The notes under the pieces: model-generated
Database searches by the model: none
Told to the model about the DNA's origin: nothing
The model's input: the letters and a program-made list of their open reading frames with translations, nothing else
Part shown: one piece after another, positions 1 to 6,013 of the stretch
Position numbering within the stretch: the first letter of the stretch is position 1
Layout of the letters: each line of letters starts with the position of its first letter
Source of the DNA: JANMEX01 sp031423755
GTDB lineage: Bacteria > Pseudomonadota > Alphaproteobacteria > Rhizobiales > Rhizobiaceae
Length of the DNA: 8,401 nucleotides
Assembly (NCBI GenBank): GCA_031423755.1
Contig: JANPGC010000140.1
Coordinates: forward strand, 1-8,401
Reading direction: 5' to 3'
Translations under genes and position numbers: made by a program

Positions 1-3000
1 AAGCACGACGCCGCCGGCGGCAAGTCCGTTTGTGTCAATGAACAGATTGCCTGCCGGACGGTTGTAGAGGATCACGTCGTTGGCATCCTGCGCGGCGAGC
101 GACAGGTCCTTGAACAGGCCCGCGGCCAGCGTGCCGGTCGCCGTCAGAGCTGTGAAGATTGCGTTCTCCAGTTGGATCGTGTCGGCGGCGACGTTGAAGT
201 CGGTGATTGTGTCATGGTTGGTTGCTGAATTCAGCGCCGTGTTGAACACGAATGTGTCAGCACCATTCAGACCCGTCAGCGTGTCGTTGCCGAGGCCGCC
301 GAGCAGAAGGTTCGCTCCGGCATTGCCGATCAGCGTGTTGGCGAAATTGTTGCCCGTCAGCCGGATGGCGGCGGTTCCGGCATTGCTGCTGGTCGACAGC
401 GTCTCGATTTCCTGGCCAACGGCGAGCGTGTAGTTGACGCTGGCGTAGACCCGGTCAATGCCGCCGCCAACAGCCTCGATGACCGTGTCGAGCGCGTTGT
501 CAACCGCGTAGCTGTCACTGCCGCCAAGCCCGGTCATGGCGTCAATGCCGCCGCCGCCATTGAGAACATTGGCGCCGAGATTGCCGATCAGCGCATTGTT
601 GAACGCGTTGCCGGTCAGATTGATGGCGGTTATGCCCGCATTGTTGTTGGTCGAGAGCGTCTCGATCTCCTGACCGGCAGCGAGCACATAGCTGACCGAC
701 GCATAGACCCGGTCCGTCCCGCCGCCGACCGCCTCGATCACCTGATCCAGCGCGTTGTCGACGCCGTAGCTGTCATTGCCGCCAAGGCCGATCATCGTGT
801 CAGCATTGCCGCCGCCGGTCAACACATTGTTGCCCGCATTGCCCGTGATCGACTGGGCAAACTCGTTGCCGGTCAGATTGAGATTTGCGTTGCCCGCGGC
901 ATTGGCGGTTTCCAGAAACTCGATGTTGTCGCCAACGCCAAGCACAAACGACACGCTCGCCCGCGCCCGGTCCGCCGTGCCGCCGCCAACGGCCTCGACG
1001 ATGTTGTCGCTGCTGGTGTTGATGATGTAGGTGTCATCGCCAAACCCGCCGGTCAGCGTGTCGGCCACATTATCAATGCCGCCGTTGAGGATGTCGGCCT
1101 GGGCCGAACCGGTCAGCGAATTGGCCTGCGCGTTGCCGTTGATGGTGATCTTGTCGACAAAATTGTTCCAGCTGCTGAAGCTGAGATTTGCCAGCGAAAA
1201 ATCTGTTATCACAACATTGAACTGTATGGCATCCGCAAAAAACCCGGAGCCGGCGATGAAGCCGCCGGAACCTGCGTCTCCAGACGCCCTTGTTACGACC
1301 AGCGTCTTGCCGCCGAGGCGAATTTCTGCAGAGCCGAAAAGGGCTAGACCTTGCATGGAGGTTGACGCGGAGGTGATGCCGGAAAGGTCGAGAATGGTCC
1401 CGGCATTAACTATGACCGTGATAGAGCTTGTGATTGATCCGGCGCCCACAAGCGCCAGCGTGCCTTCACCGACTGTTGTTTCATCAATGTACGTTTGGGC
1501 ATGATCGAAGGTCAGGGTTCCCGCACCTATCTTGGTAAAACTCACGTCACCGGAAATGACGCCTGAAAAGAGGGTAGCGGTTGCATTGTTCTGAGTGAGT
1601 TGTGAAGGGCGTCCGCTGTTGATGATATTGCCTTCACCCGAAAGCGCGCCAATGGACTGGTCGAAGCCGCCAAGATTGAGCGCCGCGCCGGAAGCGATGT
1701 CGACGGCGCTGTTTGTGCCAAAAACATTTGCCGCGCCGCCCTTGAGCGTGCCTTCGGCGATGTAAGTCAGGCCCGTATGATCGTTGGCCGCGTTGGTGAG
1801 CGTCACGGTATTGGCGCTGAACTTTCTCAGCGCGCCGTCACCGGATATTTTATTGCCGAAGCTGACATCATCACTGCGGAAGAAATCGAATGTGCCTGCG
1901 GCATTGATTGTCAGGTTGCCTGCGCCAATCGATCCGGTCGCCCCGCCGCCGCCCATGATCAGGGTTCCGGCATTGACGGCCGTCGTGCCCGTGTATGTGT
2001 TTGCGCCGACAAGGTAGAGCCCGGCGGCGCCGTCCTTGACCAGATTGACCGCTGCCCCGGCGTTGGTGATTGTTCCGTCGAAAGTATTGTCGGCAGCGTT
2101 GGCCACGGTCAAAATCACCGAGAAGTTCACATCCACGTTGTTGACCACGCCGCTGCCAGTCAACCCGCCGATGGATTGATTAAATCCGTCCAATTCGAGT
2201 GTCGCGCCTGCGGAAATGTCAATGGCGGCGCCGACGCCAAAAACTCCAGTGCCCGCCGCCTTCAATGTGCCGCCGGCAATGTTGAACTGGCCGGTGAAAT
2301 CGCTGGTGTCATCGCCCAGCGTGACGGTGTTGCCCAGGCTTTTCAGGAACACGCCGGAGCCTGAAATCTTGTTGGAAAATGTATAGTTGCCGGTTTTGAA
2401 CAGCTGGAAGGTCGCGCCGCTGTTGACGATCAGCGATCCTGTGCCGATCGACCCGTCTGCGCTGCCGCCGCCGCCGAGCAACAGCTTGCCTTCAGCGACA
2501 GTCGTTGTTCCGGTGTAGGTATTGTTGTTGCCGATCATGGCAAATGCGCCCGCGCCGCCTTTGACAAAGCCGAGCGCATGGTCGCCGTCGGTGATGGAGC
2601 CGCTGAAAACGGAATCGGACGCATTGACCTGCGTCAGGACAGCAGCTGCAGCTGCGCCGCCACTGTTGGTGATTTGTCCGGACCCGGACAACGAGCCGAT
2701 GCTCTGGCTGAACCCGGCGAGATTGATGGATCCGCCAGAGTTGAGAACAACGGCGCTGCCCGCCGAAAACGCATTCGCCGCAGCGGCGATGAGCGTTCCG
2801 GCGTTGATCGTGGTCGTGCCGCTGTAGATGTTTGCGCCAGAAAAGCTGACGTCTCCGGAACCGTCCATTTTCACCGAGCCGACACCGGTGATGGCGGCGC
2901 TGATACCCGTGTTGGTGAAGGCGTTGAACAGGACCTGCGACCCGATGGTCAGCATCGCGATCCCGCTGGACGTGACTGACCCTCCGTTGGCTGCCGCCTG

Positions 3001-3522
3001 ACCCGCATCGCCGCCAATCACCAGCGTGCCGTCTGCACTGTGGAACAAATCGCCGACGGTAACTGCGCCGGCGTTGAGCGATCCGCCGTTTCGGAGCGTC
3101 AAGGTCCCGGCGGCATCAAAACCAACAGCAGCCGTTCCTATGACTGTCACCGAACCAGCATCCACTATGACCCGGCCTGCGCCCGCGGTCGAGCCGCCCG
3201 CGCCGATTCTCAGATTGCTCGCTGACATGGAGGAGAAGCCCGTGATGCTCAGAAAAGAGGTTCCCGAAACCCCGCCGACAAACATTGTATCGGTGACGTG
3301 CAAAATGCTGGCGCCGGTCATCGTCAGGCCATTGCCTCTTGATAGCTCCACCGAATTGATCGTCCAATTGTCTCCGGCGACGATCCGGCACGGATTTGCC
3401 ACCGTTGCAGCGCTGTTAAGCACCACATCGTCAGTGGAAATCGGCACGTTGAAGCTGGTCCAGCTCTGGTTATCCCGCCACTCGAAATGCGCAGCCGTGC
3501 CTTGGTAGAAAATCGTGGTCAT
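1..3522 (-). CDS. Large RTX/autotransporter-repeat protein, probable type I secretion substrate (C-terminus off the left edge)
   Basis: One frame stays open from the ATG at 3520-3522 to the left edge, giving 1174 visible residues. GGAGGGG at 3528-3534 lies 5 nt before the ATG and fixes the start. The N-terminus (MTTIFYQGTAAHFEW) has no signal peptide or membrane segment, and I saw only one cysteine (residue 45). Residues about 50-225 are glycine-rich, beta-helix-like. Residues about 228-720 hold PATR-like repeats (YTGTT..NAGTL, GFxQSIGxLxG). Residues about 795-1095 hold RTX-type repeats (GGFGDDTY 825-832, GLGGNDSY ending at 919, GLGGSDSY ending at 1005, GLNGADTF ending at 1091). After these come DTITDFN and LFIDTNG motifs, as in the region before serralysin-type secretion signals. 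RTX proteins of this layout are normally calcium-binding and exported by an ABC/MFP/TolC system; none is visible here. Function (adhesin, matrix or surface-layer protein) is not determinable. The stop probably lies shortly beyond the window, judging from the C-terminal motifs. Confidence 0.9.
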   Translation of the reverse strand, partial: MTTIFYQGTAAHFEWRDNQSWTSFNVPISTDDVVLNSAATVANPCRIVAGDNWTINSVELSRGNGLTMTGASILHVTDTMFVGGVSGTSFLSITGFSSMSASNLRIGAGGSTAGAGRVIVDAGSVTVIGTAAVGFDAAGTLTLRNGGSLNAGAVTVGDLFHSADGTLVIGGDAGQAAANGGSVTSSGIAMLTIGSQVLFNAFTNTGISAAITGVGSVKMDGSGDVSFSGANIYSGTTTINAGTLIAAAANAFSAGSAVVLNSGGSINLAGFSQSIGSLSGSGQITNSGGAAAAAVLTQVNASDSVFSGSITDGDHALGFVKGGAGAFAMIGNNNTYTGTTTVAEGKLLLGGGGSADGSIGTGSLIVNSGATFQLFKTGNYTFSNKISGSGVFLKSLGNTVTLGDDTSDFTGQFNIAGGTLKAAGTGVFGVGAAIDISAGATLELDGFNQSIGGLTGSGVVNNVDVNFSVILTVANAADNTFDGTITNAGAAVNLVKDGAAGLYLVGANTYTGTTAVNAGTLIMGGGGATGSIGAGNLTINAAGTFDFFRSDDVSFGNKISGDGALRKFSANTVTLTNAANDHTGLTYIAEGTLKGGAANVFGTNSAVDIASGAALNLGGFDQSIGALSGEGNIINSGRPSQLTQNNATATLFSGVISGDVSFTKIGAGTLTFDHAQTYIDETTVGEGTLALVGAGSITSSITVIVNAGTILDLSGITSASTSMQGLALFGSAEIRLGGKTLVVTRASGDAGSGGFIAGSGFFADAIQFNVVITDFSLANLSFSSWNNFVDKITINGNAQANSLTGSAQADILNGGIDNVADTLTGGFGDDTYIINTSSDNIVEAVGGGTADRARASVSFVLGVGDNIEFLETANAAGNANLNLTGNEFAQSITGNAGNNVLTGGGNADTMIGLGGNDSYGVDNALDQVIEAVGGGTDRVYASVSYVLAAGQEIETLSTNNNAGITAINLTGNAFNNALIGNLGANVLNGGGGIDAMTGLGGSDSYAVDNALDTVIEAVGGGIDRVYASVNYTLAVGQEIETLSTSSNAGTAAIRLTGNNFANTLIGNAGANLLLGGLGNDTLTGLNGADTFVFNTALNSATNHDTITDFNVAADTIQLENAIFTALTATGTLAAGLFKDLSLAAQDANDVILYNRPAGNLFIDTNGLAAGGVVL
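355..1131 (-). repeat. RTX module array, three tandem units of 258-261 bp
   Basis: The motif encoding LTGN recurs at 355, 613 and 871, exactly 258 bp (86 codons) apart. The acidic-aromatic anchors fall at residues 832, 919, 1005 and 1091 (spacings 87, 86, 86). Each unit reads roughly G-GGxDSY-VDNALD-VIEAVGGG-DRVYASVSY-L--GQEIETL-T, then LTGN-F-N-LIGN-G-N. The two left-hand units are the most alike at DNA level, indicating fairly recent duplication or continuing homogenisation. Each unit has only one or two calcium-type GGxGxD motifs, so it is a sparse RTX array. Confidence 0.8.
1365..2841 (-). repeat. Autotransporter-associated beta-strand (PATR-like) repeat region
   Basis: This lies within the large RTX protein, residues about 228-720. 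Aligned tyrosines of the Y-x-G-T-T type motif fall at residues 233, 336, 510 and 678 (the last degenerate, YIDET). Two kinds of segment alternate. Segment A (starting near 332 and 508) runs from NTYTGTT through GGGG, GSIG, NKISG and NTVTL. Segment B (starting near 228, 404 and 581) runs through GTL, a short alanine/glycine stretch, GFxQSIGxLxG and an FxGxI motif. The order is B-A-B-A-B, so a full A+B unit is about 168-174 residues. Such repeats usually fold as a right-handed beta-helix in exported proteins; the fold here is inferred. Confidence 0.75.
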
Positions 3523-3672
3523 TGCAGCCCCTCCGGCCTTAACCTTTCAGAAACCATATATGTTTCCAAACAGGCCGCAAGCGGACGGCTGACGCCCGGT
3601 AAACCCTGACGGCATGGCTGATCGCCGGCCTCCAAAGAGCGCAGAATTGAACGCCACTGAAACAAGGCCGAT
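3523..3672. other. Intergenic gap with an AT-rich imperfect palindrome; no gene seen
   Basis: 150 bp separate the LysR stop from the RTX start; both genes are on the minus strand. I see no convincing rho-independent terminator. GAAAC (3550-3554) and GTTTC (3562-3566) flank CATATAT, and the inner CATATATG is itself a palindrome. This sits 28 bp before the RTX start, where a -10 element or operator would be expected. On the minus strand a weak TTGCGG (3575-3580) and TATGGT (3553-3558) pair with 16-bp spacing could be a promoter, but the match is poor. Confidence 0.4.
3528..3534 (-). promoter_or_regulatory. Ribosome binding site of the RTX gene
   Basis: The minus strand reads GGAGGGG with 5 nt between it and the ATG. 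This is the strongest Shine-Dalgarno in the window and decides the start of the large minus-strand gene. Confidence 0.75.
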
Positions 3673-4569
3673 TCACGAACGTTTCAGCACTTCGCTCTTG
3701 AGCCAACTCCTGAACCGGTCAAGCGGCGGGTAGCCTTCGCGCGTGGACGGCCAGACGAGCCAATAGGAGCCTACAGACTTCATTGGCAGTGACAGCGCCG
3801 GGACCAATTTTCCTGTCGCCAGTTCGTTCTCGATCAGGAATTCCGGCAACAGCGCAAAGCCGATGCCGTGCACCGCCGCCTGCGCCATGGTGGCGATCTG
3901 GTCGAAGACCATGCCGCCGGAGCCAGTGCTGGTGACACCTTGCTGGGCAAGCCAAACCGGCCAGGCGTCGGGCCGTGTCGCAAGATGCAGCAGCGGTGCC
4001 TTCAAAAGGTCGTCGGACTTGGCGATGTTCTGGGCAGCCAGCACGTCCGGAGCGCAGACCGGAATGACGGTCTCATCAAACATGTATTGCGCATGTGTGC
4101 CCTGCCAGTCGTTGCGGCCGAAATGGATGGCCGCGTCCTGCCGGTCGTTCTCGAACTGGAACGGCTGCAGGCGTGTCGTCAGATTGATGGTGACGCCCGG
4201 ATGTTTGGCGAGGAAATCCGGAAGGCGCGGGGCGAGCCAGCGGGTGCCGAAGGTCGGCAGGATGGCAAGATTGAGCGTGCCGCCATCCGGGTTGGCTTTC
4301 AGCGCCAGCGAGGCGGAGGCGATGGATTTCAGCGCGGCGCGGATTTCGTTGGCATAGCGCTCGCCCGCCAGCGTCAGCCGCACGCGCTTGCGGTCGCGCA
4401 CGAACAGTTCGACGCCAAGCTGGCCCTCAAGCGCCATGATCTGGCGCGAGACGGCGCTTTGCGTGAGGTCGAGCTCGGCAGCAGCCTCCGTGAAGCTCTG
4501 CGTGCGCGCCGCAGCTTCGAAAGCTGACAACAGGCTGATGGAGGGCAGAAACCGGCGCGGCGCGAGCAT
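3673..4569 (-). CDS. gcdR: LysR-family transcriptional regulator (GcvA/GcdR-like)
   Basis: 298 residues, the usual LysR length. The winged helix-turn-helix covers about residues 12-70, with the signature FTEAAAELDLTQSAVSRQI (26-44) and LEGQLGVELFVRD (47-59). The effector-binding domain begins near residue 96 (GTLNLAILPTFGTRWLAPRL) and runs to about 290, matching the GcvA/AmpR/GcdR subgroup pattern. The start MLAPRRFLPSISLLSAFEAAAR is typical; the preceding Shine-Dalgarno (GGAA) is weak and lies inside the putative operator. It is divergent from the glutaryl-CoA dehydrogenase gene, the arrangement in which GcdR-type regulators control gcdH. It is therefore inferred to sense an intermediate of lysine/glutarate breakdown and to control the plus-strand operon and itself. 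The family call is secure; the gene symbol and ligand are inferred from position. Confidence 0.93.
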   Translation of the reverse strand: MLAPRRFLPSISLLSAFEAAARTQSFTEAAAELDLTQSAVSRQIMALEGQLGVELFVRDRKRVRLTLAGERYANEIRAALKSIASASLALKANPDGGTLNLAILPTFGTRWLAPRLPDFLAKHPGVTINLTTRLQPFQFENDRQDAAIHFGRNDWQGTHAQYMFDETVIPVCAPDVLAAQNIAKSDDLLKAPLLHLATRPDAWPVWLAQQGVTSTGSGGMVFDQIATMAQAAVHGIGFALLPEFLIENELATGKLVPALSLPMKSVGSYWLVWPSTREGYPPLDRFRSWLKSEVLKRS

Positions 4570-4570
4570 G

Positions 4571-4589
4571 TCATTCCATTTCAGAATGA
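4571..4589. promoter_or_regulatory. Putative LysR operator 1 (TCATTC-N7-GAATGA)
   Basis: Perfect 6-bp arms (4571-4576 and 4584-4589) contain ATTC-N7-GAAT at 4573-4587, a 15-bp LysR box of the T-N11-A type. It begins 2 bp before the regulator's own start codon and covers its ribosome-binding region, so occupancy would be expected to repress lysR (autoregulation). Binding is inferred. Confidence 0.55.
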
Positions 4590-4612
4590 AGTGATGAAGG
4601 AATAGTGATTTA

Positions 4613-4628
4613 CGCCATGCAAATGGCG
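4613..4628. promoter_or_regulatory. Inverted repeat CGCCAT-GCAA-ATGGCG
   Basis: Perfect 6-bp arms with a 4-nt centre, between the two CATTCC-type repeats. It could be an operator for another regulator or a small hairpin; its sequence is unrelated to the flanking half-sites. Confidence 0.35.
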
Positions 4629-4639
4629 GTGCATAGGCT

Positions 4640-4662
4640 CATTCCAATGATTTTTCGGAATG
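4640..4662. promoter_or_regulatory. Putative LysR operator 2 (CATTCC-N11-GGAATG)
   Basis: Perfect 6-bp arms using the same half-site as operator 1 but with an 11-bp centre instead of 7-bp. LysR proteins often bind one tight recognition site and a looser activation site with altered spacing near the target promoter; this pair fits that scheme. The assignment is inference. Confidence 0.4.
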
Positions 4663-4738
4663 TCTTCATGCCGCAGTGGCAAGTGAGCGCCGAAATGTGC
4701 AAACATCTGCCACCCCGACCCAACGCTGGAACGCCAAA

Positions 4739-5956
4739 ATGGAACGCCCTGCCCTGAAAGCCAAAGATGCGCCTGATCTTTCCCGCTTCAACTGGGAAGA
4801 CGCGCTGCTCCTCGACGGACAGTTGACGGACGAGGAGCGCATGATCCGCGACTCGGCGGGTGCCTATGCGCAGGAGAAATTGCAGCCGCGCATCATTGAG
4901 GCTTGGCGCGATGAAAAGACCGATGTCGCAGTTTTCCGCGAGATGGGCGAACTTGGCCTGCTCGGCGTCACCATCCCGGAAGCTTACGGCGGCCTTGGGG
5001 CATCTTATGTTTCCTACGGCCTGATTGCCCGCGAAGTGGAGCGCGTTGATTCAGGCTACCGCTCGATGATGTCGGTACAGTCGTCGCTGGTGATGTATCC
5101 GATCTATGCATACGGAACTGAAGAGCAGCGGCTGAAATATCTGCCGAAGCTGTCCTCCGGCGAATTCATCGGCTGCTTTGGCTTGACCGAACCGGATGCG
5201 GGCTCCGACCCCGGCTCGATGAAGACCACAGCCAAGAAGACCGCCAACGGCTATGTGCTGAATGGCTCGAAGATGTGGATCTCGAACGCGCCGATTGCCG
5301 ACGTGTTTGTCGTCTGGGCCAAGTCCGAAGCGCATGGCGGCAAGATAAAGGGCTTCGTTCTCGACAAGGGCACCAAGGGACTTTCCGCGCCGAAGATCGG
5401 CGGCAAGCTGTCGCTGCGTTCGTCGATCACCGGCGAGATTGTCATGGACAATGTTGAGGTTGGCGAGGATGCCTTGCTGCCACATGTCGAAGGGCTGAAG
5501 GGTCCGTTCGGCTGTCTCAACCGCGCCCGCTACGGCATCTCTTGGGGTGTGCTCGGCGCGGCGGAATTCTGCTGGCATGCGGCGCGGCAGTATGGTTTGG
5601 ACCGCAAACAGTTCAACCGGCCACTGGCGCAGACCCAGCTTTTCCAGAAGAAGCTCGCGGACATGCAGACGGAAATCACTCTTGGCCTGCAAGGCTCGCT
5701 GCAGCTTGGCCGCTTGATGGACGAGGCCAAGGCGGCGCCGGAAATGATCTCGCTGATGAAGCGCAACAATTGCGGCAAGGCCTTGGACATTGCCCGCCAG
5801 TCGCGCGACATGCACGGCGGCAACGGCATCCAGGAAGACTACCAGATCATGCGCCACATGGTGAACCTCGAGACGGTCAACACCTATGAAGGCACGCATG
5901 ATGTGCATGCGCTGATCCTTGGCCGGGCGCAGACGGGCTTGCAGGCGTTCTTCTGA
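4739..5956 (+). CDS. gcdH: Glutaryl-CoA dehydrogenase
   Basis: FAD-dependent acyl-CoA dehydrogenase that oxidises and decarboxylates glutaryl-CoA to crotonyl-CoA and CO2, the late step of lysine and tryptophan breakdown; cytoplasmic, passing electrons to ETF. From the ATG at 4739 it has 405 residues. EREERVD-type glutaryl pocket: E101 and R108 lie in EVERVDSGYRS, followed by MSVQSSLVMYPI. The FAD/substrate loop is FGLTEPDAGSDPG (147-159). Catalytic E384 sits in TYEGTHDVHALILGRAQTG. The R108-to-E384 distance (276) equals that of human R94 to E370, which sets it apart from other acyl-CoA dehydrogenases. I chose ATG 4739 because MERPALKAKDAPDLSRFNWED is a typical family N-terminus and GGAA lies 7 nt upstream; a GTG at 4676 would add 21 unusual residues behind no good Shine-Dalgarno. 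It is first in a probable three-gene operon. Confidence 0.95.
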   Translation: MERPALKAKDAPDLSRFNWEDALLLDGQLTDEERMIRDSAGAYAQEKLQPRIIEAWRDEKTDVAVFREMGELGLLGVTIPEAYGGLGASYVSYGLIAREVERVDSGYRSMMSVQSSLVMYPIYAYGTEEQRLKYLPKLSSGEFIGCFGLTEPDAGSDPGSMKTTAKKTANGYVLNGSKMWISNAPIADVFVVWAKSEAHGGKIKGFVLDKGTKGLSAPKIGGKLSLRSSITGEIVMDNVEVGEDALLPHVEGLKGPFGCLNRARYGISWGVLGAAEFCWHAARQYGLDRKQFNRPLAQTQLFQKKLADMQTEITLGLQGSLQLGRLMDEAKAAPEMISLMKRNNCGKALDIARQSRDMHGGNGIQEDYQIMRHMVNLETVNTYEGTHDVHALILGRAQTGLQAFF

Positions 5957-5960
5957 AATT

Positions 5961-6008
5961 GATTCAACGGGCTGCCGGTTAGATTCAGGTTATTGGGAAG
6001 TTGATTCA
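5961..6008 (+). repeat. Three GATTCA hexamers at exact 21-bp spacing
   Basis: In the 57-bp gap between gcdH and the E1 gene, GATTCA starts at 5961, 5982 and 6003. The last two extend to GATTCAGGTT, and the first and third to TTGATTCA. The rest of the 21-bp units is not conserved. The third copy abuts the E1 start codon at 6014. The role is unknown: binding sites on one helix face, translational control, or a decayed duplication. Confidence 0.5.
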
Positions 6009-6013
6009 GGTTC

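Larger units (their letters stand above)
4570..4738. promoter_or_regulatory. Divergent lysR / gcdH control region
   Basis: The 169 bp between the two starts must carry both promoters. Three inverted repeats are visible: TCATTC-N7-GAATGA, CGCCAT-GCAA-ATGGCG and CATTCC-N11-GGAATG. The octamer TCATTCCA occurs at 4571-4578 and 4639-4646. A weak plus-strand promoter candidate is TTTACG (4609-4614), 17 bp, CATAGG (4632-4637), with the middle inverted repeat in its spacer. No promoter element is strong by eye. Confidence 0.6.

Noticed and set aside
355..1131. Regular repeats considered as a CRISPR array or satellite DNA
   Set aside because: The 258-bp period is a multiple of three, stays in one open frame, and encodes RTX modules. 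There are no short identical repeats with unique spacers.
80..3508. Plus-strand ORFs of 60-195 codons opposite the RTX gene
   Set aside because: They overlap a continuous 1174-codon minus-strand frame with clear repeat motifs. Their proteins are low-complexity proline/alanine/arginine-rich antisense translations without family features.
4676..4738. GTG start at 4676 adding 21 residues to glutaryl-CoA dehydrogenase
   Set aside because: The nearest GGAA is about 15 nt away, the added residues do not resemble family N-termini, and they would place coding sequence close to the operator repeats. ATG 4739 fits better.
4668..4757. 29-codon ORF starting MPQWQVSAEM that overlaps the gcdH start in another frame
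   Set aside because: It could be an upstream leader ORF, but it has no clear ribosome site, no lysine-rich run suggesting attenuation, and no recognisable sequence. A chance ORF is the simpler view.
5051..5908. 285-codon minus-strand ORF opposite gcdH
   Set aside because: It is the antisense shadow of a gene with all glutaryl-CoA dehydrogenase motifs; its translation is histidine/arginine/leucine-rich with no domain.
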